Positions 1 to 5,065 of a stretch of DNA of 5,069 nt are shown here, in pieces. The notes beneath the pieces are model-generated. The model was not told the DNA's origin. It made no database searches and saw only the letters and a list, made by a program, of their open reading frames with translations. How positions within the stretch are numbered: position 1 is the stretch's first letter; the number at the start of each line of letters is the position of its first letter. The stretch is from Bacteroidota bacterium (GTDB taxonomy: Bacteria; Bacteroidota; Bacteroidia; Bacteroidales; SZUA-534): assembly GCA_020047835.1 (NCBI GenBank), contig JAIFNJ010000146.1:1-5069 (forward strand), given 5' to 3'. Made by a program: the position numbers and the translations under genes.

Positions 1-66
1 GAAAAGATTAAATTTTTAAACCACGCGATGAAATCGCGCGGCAGCGGCAAGAAGTTTAGAGGATAA
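1..66 (+). CDS. C-terminal end of an unidentified protein (partial, 5' end outside window)
   Basis: Frame 1 is open from the first base to a TAA at 64-66 and gives a 21-residue, strongly basic tail ending GSGKKFRG. The codons are richer in G and C (CAC GCG, TCG CGC GGC AGC GGC) than nearby non-coding DNA, and the stop is followed 12 bases later by a strong terminator, so this looks like a genuine 3' end. A Lys/Arg/Gly tail like this is common in nucleic-acid-binding proteins, but that is only a hint. I do not recognise the family. The gene converges on gpmI. Confidence 0.6.
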   Translation, partial: EKIKFLNHAMKSRGSGKKFRG

Positions 67-77
67 ATTTAGAAAAC

Positions 78-111
78 ATAAAAAACCCCAGCCAAAGCCG
101 GGGTTTTTTAT
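78..111. terminator. Bidirectional intrinsic terminator between convergent genes
   Basis: The stem pairs 78-89 with 100-111 without a mismatch, with CCCC (86-89) opposite GGGG (100-103) flanked by A and T runs. A single A-C mismatch follows, then a GC/GC step, closing on a CAAA loop at 93-96. The A run on the left and T run on the right make it work in both directions, which suits the upstream + strand gene and minus-strand gpmI ending 18 bases away. Confidence 0.9.
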
Positions 112-128
112 ATATAATGCGTGTAATT

Positions 129-1658
129 CTACTTCATTTTCACCAGCACGTTGCCGGTCATGTCTTTCGGTATTTCCAATCCCATTAAGGTCAGGATGGT
201 AGGAGCCACATCAGCCAGAATACCGCTTTCAACCGATTTTATGGCGTCGGATACCACAATAATGGGCACCGGGTTTAACGAGTGGGCTGTGTTGGGCGAA
301 CCGTCATCGTTAACAGCCATGTCGGCGTTTCCGTGGTCTGCAATAATTACCACCTCGTAGCCGTGGTTGCGTGCAGCAGTTACCACTTCGCCCACGCATT
401 GATCAACGGTTTTAACCGCCTTACTAATGGCTTCATAAAATCCGGTATGACCCACCATATCGCCGTTAGCAAAGTTCAGAGCCAAAAAATCAACCTCACC
501 TTTATTCAGTTCAGCAACAATGGCGTCCTTCACTTCAAAGGCGCTCATTTCGGGCTGTAAATCATACGTGGCTACTTTTGGGGAATTAATCAGAATCCGT
601 TTTTCGCCGTTGAATTCATCTTCGCGTCCACCGTTCATAAAGAAGGTAACATGCGCATATTTTTCGGTTTCGGCAATGCGGATTTGCTTCAATCCTGCTT
701 TTGAAATGGTTTCGCCCAGCGTGTTCTGCACGTTATCTTTAGTAAAAGCCACCTTTAAGCCTTTAAAGTTTTCATCGTAGGTGGTCATGGTAACGTAATA
801 CAAAGGAATGGTTTTCATCCCAAATTCGGGCATATCCTTTTGGGTAAGCACCGTTGTTATCTGGCGCAAGCGGTCAGTCCGGTAATTGTAACAAAAAACC
901 ACGTCGCCTTCTTGAATGGTTCCAACGGGTTTGTTGCTGGCATCCACAAAAACAGTAGGCTTAACAAATTCATCGGTTAATCCTTCGGCATACGACTCTT
1001 CCATGGCTTTTAAGGCATCGGTAGCATGTTTTCCTGTTCCTGAAACCATTAAATCGTATCCTAATTTTATACGATCCCAACGCTTATCGCGATCCATGGT
1101 ATAGTAGCGTCCAATTAAGGAGGCCATTTTTACTTTTGTTCCTTTGAGATGATCCACCACCACCTTCATGAAACCCAACCCGCTACGCGGGTCGGTATCG
1201 CGACCGTCGGTTAATGCGTGAACAAATACCTTATCAAGGTTAAATTTTGCGGTCATATCAGTTAATGCCAACAAATGCTCACTCATGGCATGCACCCCAC
1301 CGGGGCCAATCAACCCAATGAAATGGACTGCTTTATTATTTGTTTTGGCGTAATTAAATGCCTCTACAATAGTTTCGTTTTTCTCGATGGATTTATTGCG
1401 GATAGCCAGATTTATTTTGACTAAATCTTGATATAAAACCCTTCCGGCACCAATATTCAGGTGACCTACTTCACTGTTACCCATCTGACCGTCGGGTAAA
1501 CCCACATTTTCGCCGCTGGTTAGCAATTGAGCATGCGGATAGTTGGCTGTCAGCCTTTCAATATTGGGAGCTCCCACGGTGGATATTACATCCGATTTTG
1601 ATTTATCGCCAATTCCCCAACCGTCGAGAATTAGTAAAATTGCTTTTTTATGTGTCAT
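129..1658 (-). CDS. gpmI: 2,3-bisphosphoglycerate-independent phosphoglycerate mutase
   Basis: This cytosolic glycolytic and gluconeogenic enzyme interconverts 3- and 2-phosphoglycerate through a phosphoserine intermediate and needs metal, usually manganese. At 509 residues it is the usual family length. The alkaline-phosphatase-like domain opens with LILDGWG (metal ligand D12), and the nucleophile is S62 in MGNSEVGH. The inserted phosphotransferase domain (about 75-300) carries H123, DGRD at 151-154, R184, R190 and the NYRTDRLRQ loop (R260, R263). The second half has EKYAHVTFF (K333, H336), D400 and H404, DHGN at 441-444 and H459. All catalytic and metal positions known for the family are present, so it should be active. 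It is monocistronic, with its own promoter and the terminator at 78-111. The start is set by MTHKKAILLILDGWG; the leader has no clear Shine-Dalgarno. Confidence 0.98.
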   Translation of the reverse strand: MTHKKAILLILDGWGIGDKSKSDVISTVGAPNIERLTANYPHAQLLTSGENVGLPDGQMGNSEVGHLNIGAGRVLYQDLVKINLAIRNKSIEKNETIVEAFNYAKTNNKAVHFIGLIGPGGVHAMSEHLLALTDMTAKFNLDKVFVHALTDGRDTDPRSGLGFMKVVVDHLKGTKVKMASLIGRYYTMDRDKRWDRIKLGYDLMVSGTGKHATDALKAMEESYAEGLTDEFVKPTVFVDASNKPVGTIQEGDVVFCYNYRTDRLRQITTVLTQKDMPEFGMKTIPLYYVTMTTYDENFKGLKVAFTKDNVQNTLGETISKAGLKQIRIAETEKYAHVTFFMNGGREDEFNGEKRILINSPKVATYDLQPEMSAFEVKDAIVAELNKGEVDFLALNFANGDMVGHTGFYEAISKAVKTVDQCVGEVVTAARNHGYEVVIIADHGNADMAVNDDGSPNTAHSLNPVPIIVVSDAIKSVESGILADVAPTILTLMGLEIPKDMTGNVLVKMK

Positions 1659-1701
1659 GTTCTGAAATATTATAAATTACTTAAAGTCTTAAAAAGTGGT
1701 G

Positions 1702-1709
1702 CAAAAATA
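1702..1709 (-). promoter_or_regulatory. Probable gpmI promoter, Bacteroidota -7 element
   Basis: On the minus strand this reads TATTTTTG followed by CACC, a full match to the Bacteroidota -7 consensus TAnnTTTG. It implies a start of transcription near 1696 and a leader of about 40 bases before the gpmI ATG. I see no good TTG-type -33 element at the expected distance; the upstream stretch is A-rich instead. Confidence 0.6.
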
Positions 1710-1845
1710 ATTGTTTTTTTCCCCGTATTGCATCTAATTACAAGTATTTACGCTAACAATTGTTTTTTACTTATGAAGTAACAAATTTGATCATAATAGG
1801 TTTCAATTCTCTAAGCTTTTCAGGTGCAAACGATACCGCGGAATT

Positions 1846-1930
1846 TTGAATTGCAGATTGCGGATTTAGTAAATCAATAATCCAAAATCATAATAAATCC
1901 GAAATCGTCAATCTAAAAACCGCAATTCAA
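1846..1930. repeat. Inverted repeat made of 7-base units
   Basis: The left arm 1846-1868 is continuous and pairs with three blocks of the right arm: 1846-1854 with 1922-1930 (TTGAATTGC/GCAATTCAA), 1855-1860 with 1909-1914 (AGATTG/CAATCT) and 1861-1868 with 1894-1901 (CGGATTTA/TAAATCCG). The right arm has exactly 7 extra bases between blocks, twice (1902-1908 and 1915-1921). AATC recurs at 1872, 1879, 1886, 1896, 1903 and 1910, mostly 7 bases apart, and GATT at 1856 and 1863 mirrors this on the left. There is no coding potential. It resembles dispersed intergenic AATCCGA-type repeats that I recall from Bacteroidota genomes; that likeness is from memory. Confidence 0.75.
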
Positions 1931-1984
1931 TGTCAAGTTTTTACACAACTTACTAACAATTAGTTTCTGAATAAACTCTTTTGC

Positions 1985-1992
1985 TACCTTTG
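1985..1992 (+). promoter_or_regulatory. Probable promoter of the DUF5715-like gene, -7 element
   Basis: TACCTTTG is an exact TAnnTTTG match and is followed by GCACC, a common Bacteroidota context. Transcription would begin near 1998, about 30 bases before the ATG at 2027, which supports that start codon. The expected -33 position holds GTTT (1963-1966) rather than a clean TTG, and it overlaps a small palindrome, ACTAA-CAA-TTAGT (1952-1964), that could be a repressor site. Confidence 0.65.
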
Positions 1993-2026
1993 GCACCAAC
2001 CGTTACTTAACCTAACAAGCATATAC

Positions 2027-2731
2027 ATGTCAGTAACACGAAAATACGACAAACAAAAAATTGCCATTTATTTATTGGTTTTGTTGGGTGTTTTTTTGTT
2101 GATACGGGTATCGTTAAAAATGCTAATTAAAGGCAAAACAATTGATGAGGTATCGGTTCAAGTATTAACTCCAGCTGAATCGAAAGCACTCAAGAAATAT
2201 CCAAATGTATATCACCTGGAGGTTGGCCAAAACAATGGAATTCCCAAGCCATTCAAATCGCAAAAAGAAATGCTTGAACATAAAAACAAGTATGTCAGGA
2301 ATTATGATTTGGCTCTAATAAAGGATTGTCGGTATTATGAGGTCCCTCATTTGTCGCATTCATTACCTTATTTAAAAGAAGATGCGAAAGATTTTTTGGA
2401 CGATTTGGGGATTCAATTTGAGAAAAGTCTTGCGGCACAAGGCATCCGGCCTTACCGCTTTTCAGTAACCTCTATTATGCGGACACAGAACGATCAAAAA
2501 GGATTGCGCAAAACCAATGTGAATGCCACTCCCAATAATTCATCGCATTATTATGGCCGTACTATCGACCTTTCACAGACCCGTTTTTTTGAAAGGGGAA
2601 AAAGCGAACCCATCTATTCGTATCGGTTAAGGAACCTATTGCTTCGCGACTTAATAAAAATGCAGGAAAAAGGGCGGTGTTATGTGCTGCTGGAACATCA
2701 AACTAAATGCATACACATTACTGTGCGCTAA
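2027..2731 (+). CDS. Membrane-anchored DUF5715-like protein, possible M15-fold cell-wall peptidase
   Basis: The 234-residue protein has a basic N-terminus (RKYDKQK), one membrane segment at about 12-30, then a soluble domain that should face the periplasm. The segment contains no lipobox cysteine. The C-terminal half carries an ordered motif set: TSIMRT (S149, R152), Q157, N164, N166, then SSHYYGRTIDL with S173, H174, G177 and D181, and finally LLEHQTKCIHITV with E223, H224 and H230. SxHxxGxxxD followed by a late Glu/His motif is the zinc-site layout of M15/VanY and related DD-peptidases. A role in trimming peptidoglycan is therefore a reasonable inference, not shown. The family name DUF5715 is from memory of Bacteroidota proteins with this pattern. 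It is a single-gene unit with its own promoter. Confidence 0.75.
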   Translation: MSVTRKYDKQKIAIYLLVLLGVFLLIRVSLKMLIKGKTIDEVSVQVLTPAESKALKKYPNVYHLEVGQNNGIPKPFKSQKEMLEHKNKYVRNYDLALIKDCRYYEVPHLSHSLPYLKEDAKDFLDDLGIQFEKSLAAQGIRPYRFSVTSIMRTQNDQKGLRKTNVNATPNNSSHYYGRTIDLSQTRFFERGKSEPIYSYRLRNLLLRDLIKMQEKGRCYVLLEHQTKCIHITVR

Positions 2732-2737
2732 TTACCC

Positions 2738-2787
2738 AGCTTAAAAGGAATTAACTAATTATTCCCACGCTTTTGTTAGCTTTTTTT
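2738..2787 (+). terminator. Candidate imperfect intrinsic terminator after the DUF5715-like gene
   Basis: Seven bases after the stop, AGCT (2738-2741) pairs with AGCT (2778-2781), AAAA (2743-2746) with TTTT (2771-2774) and GGAAT (2747-2751) with ATTCC (2761-2765), separated by small bulges. A run of seven T follows at 2781-2787. The stem is broken and low in GC, so termination may be leaky towards the convergent zinc-ribbon gene. Confidence 0.4.
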
Positions 2788-2867
2788 CACTTGTCCAAAT
2801 CATCAACGCTATTAACAACAAAGTGCATTCTATTCATGAATTGGTTCCTAGGGCCTAGTGAAATAAT

Positions 2868-3224
2868 TTATCCCTCCCATTTAATTAGCAAATACCATTC
2901 GTCGGCCAGGGCCAGATACCCCTGGTCGTAACACAACCGGTAACTATTGCCTTTCTGGGTTTCGTAAATTCCGGTAAAGTAATTGAAATCGAAACCTAGC
3001 TGCAACAATTTAGAACGGGATACTTTGGTTTTTCCGTTGTTGTTCAACTCACTTAATATGTTATAGTTCTTCTTTAACAATCGGTTTACTTTTTGCACTT
3101 GGGCATTTCCCATATTGAACCGCTCGTTATTAAATGAGTTCCGGCACTGGTCGGAACAGAACTTTTTATCAATCCTACCACTAATTGGATCGTTGCATAC
3201 CGGGCATAAGCGTTTTTCTTCCAT
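2868..3224 (-). CDS. Small conserved zinc-ribbon protein of unknown function
   Basis: The 118-residue soluble protein starts with a four-cysteine zinc ribbon: CPVC at 7-10 and KFCSDQC at about 21-27, followed by RNSFNNERF. A basic, helical middle (about 42-70: QVQKVNRLLKKNYNILSEL) and a C-terminal part rich in aromatic residues (GFDFNYFTGIY, YRLCYDQGYLAL) follow. I recognise this as a recurrent uncharacterised Bacteroidota protein, without a gene name. The ribbon and the basic helix suggest nucleic-acid or protein binding, which is inference. It is divergent from ssb and has its own near-consensus promoter. The ATG at 3224 is chosen because the cysteine motif begins within seven residues of it. 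Confidence 0.85.
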   Translation of the reverse strand: MEEKRLCPVCNDPISGRIDKKFCSDQCRNSFNNERFNMGNAQVQKVNRLLKKNYNILSELNNNGKTKVSRSKLLQLGFDFNYFTGIYETQKGNSYRLCYDQGYLALADEWYLLIKWEG

Positions 3225-3253
3225 GTTGGGCGATTTTATAATTCACAGAATAA

Positions 3254-3285
3254 CAAATATATAACCAATTTTAAACACTTACAAA
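3254..3285 (-). promoter_or_regulatory. Near-consensus promoter of the zinc-ribbon gene
   Basis: On the minus strand a TTTG -33 element (3282-3285) is separated by 20 bases from TATATTTG (3254-3261), an exact TAnnTTTG -7 element. Transcription should start near 3249, giving a leader of about 25 bases before the ATG at 3224. The -33 element lies inside one unit of the 10-base phased array. Confidence 0.75.
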
Positions 3286-3316
3286 CGGTTTTAAACGAAA
3301 GTAAACAACTCTAAAT
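3269..3316. repeat. AAAC units phased at 10 bases in the divergent promoter region
   Basis: AAAC occurs at 3273, 3283, 3293 and 3303, with AAAT at 3313, each exactly 10 bases after the last. Two units (3269-3276 and 3289-3296) are the longer TTTTAAAC. Spacing close to one helical turn puts every unit on the same face of the DNA. This is the layout of an intrinsic bend, an UP-like promoter element or a row of protein sites. It sits upstream of the zinc-ribbon promoter and between it and ssb. Confidence 0.7.
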
Positions 3317-3349
3317 ACTTAATAACCGAATCCGATGGTGGAACCGATG

Positions 3350-3357
3350 CAACTTTG
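3350..3357 (+). promoter_or_regulatory. Possible ssb promoter, -7 element
   Basis: CAACTTTG matches TAnnTTTG at seven of eight positions and would place the transcript start near 3363, about 37 bases before the ssb ATG at 3400. No clear TTG -33 element is visible. If correct, the in-frame TTG at 3355 lies inside the promoter and cannot be the start codon. Confidence 0.5.
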
Positions 3358-3399
3358 TATCGTCAAATTTTTCTAGTATTAATTTTAAACTTTAGTATC

Positions 3400-3789
3400 A
3401 TGACAACGTTAAGGAACAGAGTGCAACTCGTAGGAAATTTAGGAATGAATCCTGAGATTGTAAATTTTGAAAGCGGCAAGAAAATTGCCAAGTTTACCGT
3501 AGCAACCAATGAAAGTTTCAGCGACGGAAAAGGAAAAACAACCACTAACACGCAATGGCATAATGTGGTTGCCTGGGGCAAACAAGCCGAGATAGCTGAA
3601 AAATATCTGCAAAAAGGTAAAGAAGTAGCTTTGGAAGGGCGCTTAACTTACCGTCAGTATGAGGATAAAAACAAACAGACCAAATACATTACGGAAGTAG
3701 TACTGAATAGCTACATTGTTTCGCCTGCCGAAAAAAGCAAGGAAAAACACGAAGAGCCCGAAACCGTTGAGAACGAAATGCCTTTTTAA
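3400..3789 (+). CDS. ssb: Single-stranded DNA-binding protein
   Basis: This protein coats single-stranded DNA in replication, recombination and repair, and recruits partners through its C-terminal tip. It has 129 residues. The OB fold spans about 1-107 and opens with LRNRVQLVGNLGMNPEI; TQWHNVVAWGKQAEIAEKYLQKGKEVALEG is the conserved core, with W53, H54 and W59. A very short charged linker (about 110-123) leads to the acidic tip ENEMPF, a variant of the usual DDxPF. The short linker fits the compact SSB form that Bacteroidota often carry besides a longer one. The reading frame extends to a TTG at 3355, but the ATG at 3400 begins exactly at the family's N-terminus and lies downstream of the candidate promoter. 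It is a single-gene unit closed by a strong terminator. Confidence 0.96.
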   Translation: MTTLRNRVQLVGNLGMNPEIVNFESGKKIAKFTVATNESFSDGKGKTTTNTQWHNVVAWGKQAEIAEKYLQKGKEVALEGRLTYRQYEDKNKQTKYITEVVLNSYIVSPAEKSKEKHEEPETVENEMPF

Positions 3790-3810
3790 CCGGTAATTCG
3801 GTTTAATTAT

Positions 3811-3849
3811 AAACGCCCGGCTGCTTTGTAGCTCCGGGCGTTTCTTTTT
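3811..3849 (+). terminator. Strong intrinsic terminator of ssb
   Basis: AAACGCCCGG (3811-3820) pairs perfectly with CCGGGCGTTT (3834-3843) across a 13-base loop, which can form an extra GC/GC pair. The T-rich tract TTTCTTTTT (3841-3849) follows. It begins 21 bases after the ssb stop. Confidence 0.92.
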
Positions 3850-3956
3850 AGTATCTATTTGAAGATTCAATGGAGCTGGAAACCAAAATTGAAGTTCAGA
3901 AATCCGTAATTGGCAAAACCTTCCCTTCAATCTTTTTTGAATTCTATTATCATTAA

Positions 3957-4039
3957 CCATTTCATAACTTCCATTTGACATTCACTTTATATTAAACAGG
4001 TTAATTTGTTTAATATTTAACAGGTACGTTATGAAATGG
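3957..4039. repeat. Nested inverted repeats
   Basis: The outer arms CCATTTCATAAC (3957-3968) and GTTATGAAATGG (4028-4039) are a perfect 12-base inverted repeat. Inside them, ATATTAAACA (3989-3998) and TGTTTAATAT (4007-4016) form a perfect 10-base inverted repeat around an 8-base centre, the geometry of a dimeric repressor site or a hairpin. AACAGGT also occurs twice, at 3995 and 4019. The right outer arm contains the ATG at 4031. Confidence 0.7.
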
Positions 4040-4201
4040 AACAAATTATTAACACTTCTAAAAACGAGCTTTCCCAAAATCCCGAATTCTCGATCCAACC
4101 GTATCAATTACAAAAGGGTTCTAAAAAATGAAATGGAAAATTTTGGTTCAAAACTTTATGTTTCGTATTTCAATCTTTTCATTCCTTCATTAAAGCATTA
4201 A
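4031..4201 (+). CDS. Possible 56-residue basic small protein
   Basis: An ATG at 4031 opens 56 codons ending at TAA 4199-4201, ten bases before the phosphatase start. The product begins MKWNKLLTLLKTSFPKIPNS and is Lys/Arg-rich, with a hydrophobic C-terminal stretch (LYVSYFNLFIPSLKH). No Shine-Dalgarno, domain or known family is visible. The frame stays open back to 3968, 77 codons in all, which is longer than expected by chance but not conclusive in AT-rich DNA. Its start lies in one arm of an inverted repeat, so it could be a regulated leader peptide. It may equally be an accidental ORF across degenerate repeats. Confidence 0.25.
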   Translation: MKWNKLLTLLKTSFPKIPNSRSNRINYKRVLKNEMENFGSKLYVSYFNLFIPSLKH

Positions 4202-4210
4202 CCATAAAGA

Positions 4211-5065
4211 ATGAATAAACAGAAGAGAAAAATTGATATCGTGGTAATCTCCGATGTACATTTGGGTACTTATGGTTGCCATGCCAAAGAATTAGTGCAT
4301 TATTTAAAAAGTATAAAACCCAAAGTGGTGGTATTAAATGGCGATATAGTTGATATATGGCAATTTAGTAAAAGCTACTGGCCAAAAAGCCACATGAAGG
4401 TTATCAAACAATTAATGAATTGGGTGGGTAAAGGCATTAAAACCTATTACGTTACCGGCAACCACGACGAAATGCTTCGCAAATTCGAAGGCCTGAAAAT
4501 GGGTTCATTGCAAATTGTTAACAAAGTGGTTCTTCAGTTGCCCGATGGAAAAAAAGCCTGGGTTTTTCATGGCGATGTTTTTGATGTTACCATGCAACAT
4601 TCAAAATGGCTGGCAAAGCTTGGCGCTATTGGTTATGATACACTGATTGTAATTAACAAGCTGGTTAATTTTATATCAGAACGGATATTGAAAAAGGGGA
4701 AATTATCTTTTGCCCAAAAAATAAAGAGCAGTGTAAAAACTGCCGTTTCGTTTATTAACAGTTTTGAGCAAACAAGCGCTGATATTGGAATCAGCAATAA
4801 GTTCGACTATGTTATTTGCGGTCATATCCATCATCCCGAAATCCGGACTATTAGTAATTCTGAAGGGCAAATAACTTACTTAAATTCTGGTGATTGGGTT
4901 GAAAATCTATCGGCCTTGGAATTTGTAAATGGGGAGTGGAGCATATTTCGATTCAAGGAAAGTGATAAAGTGGAAATGAATAAGAATGTTGAAGAGGAAG
5001 ATGATTTGAACGATGCCCAGCTTTTTGAAAACATGTTGATGGATTTTAATTTGATGAAACAATGA
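4211..5065 (+). CDS. LpxH-type metallophosphatase (UDP-2,3-diacylglucosamine diphosphatase family)
   Basis: The 284-residue protein is a calcineurin-like phosphoesterase with the full metal-site set: DVH (D15, H17), GDIVD (D45), GNHD (N84, H85), HGD (H120) and GHIHHP (H205, H207). These line up in order with the manganese ligands of LpxH, which cleaves UDP-2,3-diacylglucosamine to lipid X in lipid A synthesis on the inner face of the inner membrane. Between HGD and GHIHH lies a helical, basic, hydrophobic insertion (about 128-185) like the LpxH lipid-binding cap. It is longer than the roughly 240-residue E. coli enzyme because of an acidic tail (251-284, with EEEDD). Bacteroidota often have more than one member of this family, so a different lipid or nucleotide-sugar substrate is possible; I withhold the symbol. 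The start has only a weak AAAGA ahead of it. Confidence 0.88.
   Translation: MNKQKRKIDIVVISDVHLGTYGCHAKELVHYLKSIKPKVVVLNGDIVDIWQFSKSYWPKSHMKVIKQLMNWVGKGIKTYYVTGNHDEMLRKFEGLKMGSLQIVNKVVLQLPDGKKAWVFHGDVFDVTMQHSKWLAKLGAIGYDTLIVINKLVNFISERILKKGKLSFAQKIKSSVKTAVSFINSFEQTSADIGISNKFDYVICGHIHHPEIRTISNSEGQITYLNSGDWVENLSALEFVNGEWSIFRFKESDKVEMNKNVEEEDDLNDAQLFENMLMDFNLMKQ

Larger units (their letters stand above)
3870..4205. repeat. Gene-poor gap with degenerate direct repeats
   Basis: This stretch fills the gap between the ssb terminator and the phosphatase. Two segments share blocks in the same order. Copy one (3870-3960) and copy two (4128-4205) both have an ATG-plus-TGGAAA start, ATTnnnGTTCAnAA, TTCAATCTTTT (3926-3936 and 4169-4179) and CATTAACCAT (3951-3960 and 4196-4205). 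A possible third partial copy begins at 4031 with ATGAAATGGAA, which is identical to 4128-4138. The region is AT-rich, so some of the similarity may be chance, but the two 10-11 base exact blocks keep their order and nearly their spacing. No protein-coding gene is confidently present. Confidence 0.5.

Noticed and set aside
24..38. Small hairpin CGCGAT-GAA-ATCGCG
   Set aside because: It lies inside the coding end of the upstream gene, is only six pairs long and has no T run, so it is probably incidental.
151..1104. Four + strand ORFs inside gpmI
   Set aside because: They are antisense shadows of a gene with every catalytic residue intact, and none shows a recognisable domain.
1767..1781. Palindrome TTACTT-ATG-AAGTAA in the gpmI upstream region
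   Set aside because: Six-pair arms are expected occasionally in AT-rich DNA, and it lies well upstream of the gpmI promoter with no repeat nearby to support a role.
3355..3399. N-terminal extension of SSB from a TTG start
   Set aside because: The extra 15 residues are not part of the SSB family, and the TTG is the end of a likely -7 promoter element.
3363..3581. 72-codon minus-strand ORF over the start of ssb
   Set aside because: It is antisense to the conserved SSB OB fold and has no plausible start context.
3643..3981. 112-codon minus-strand ORF
   Set aside because: More than a third of it is antisense to the well-supported ssb gene and it runs through the ssb terminator. Composition is odd and no domain is recognisable. 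Only its first part is considered, as a possible gene remnant.
4001..4008. TTAATTTG as a -7 element for the phosphatase gene
   Set aside because: It differs from TAnnTTTG at the second base, and the nearest TTTG (3974-3977) is 23 bases away, too far. A promoter for the phosphatase remains unlocated.
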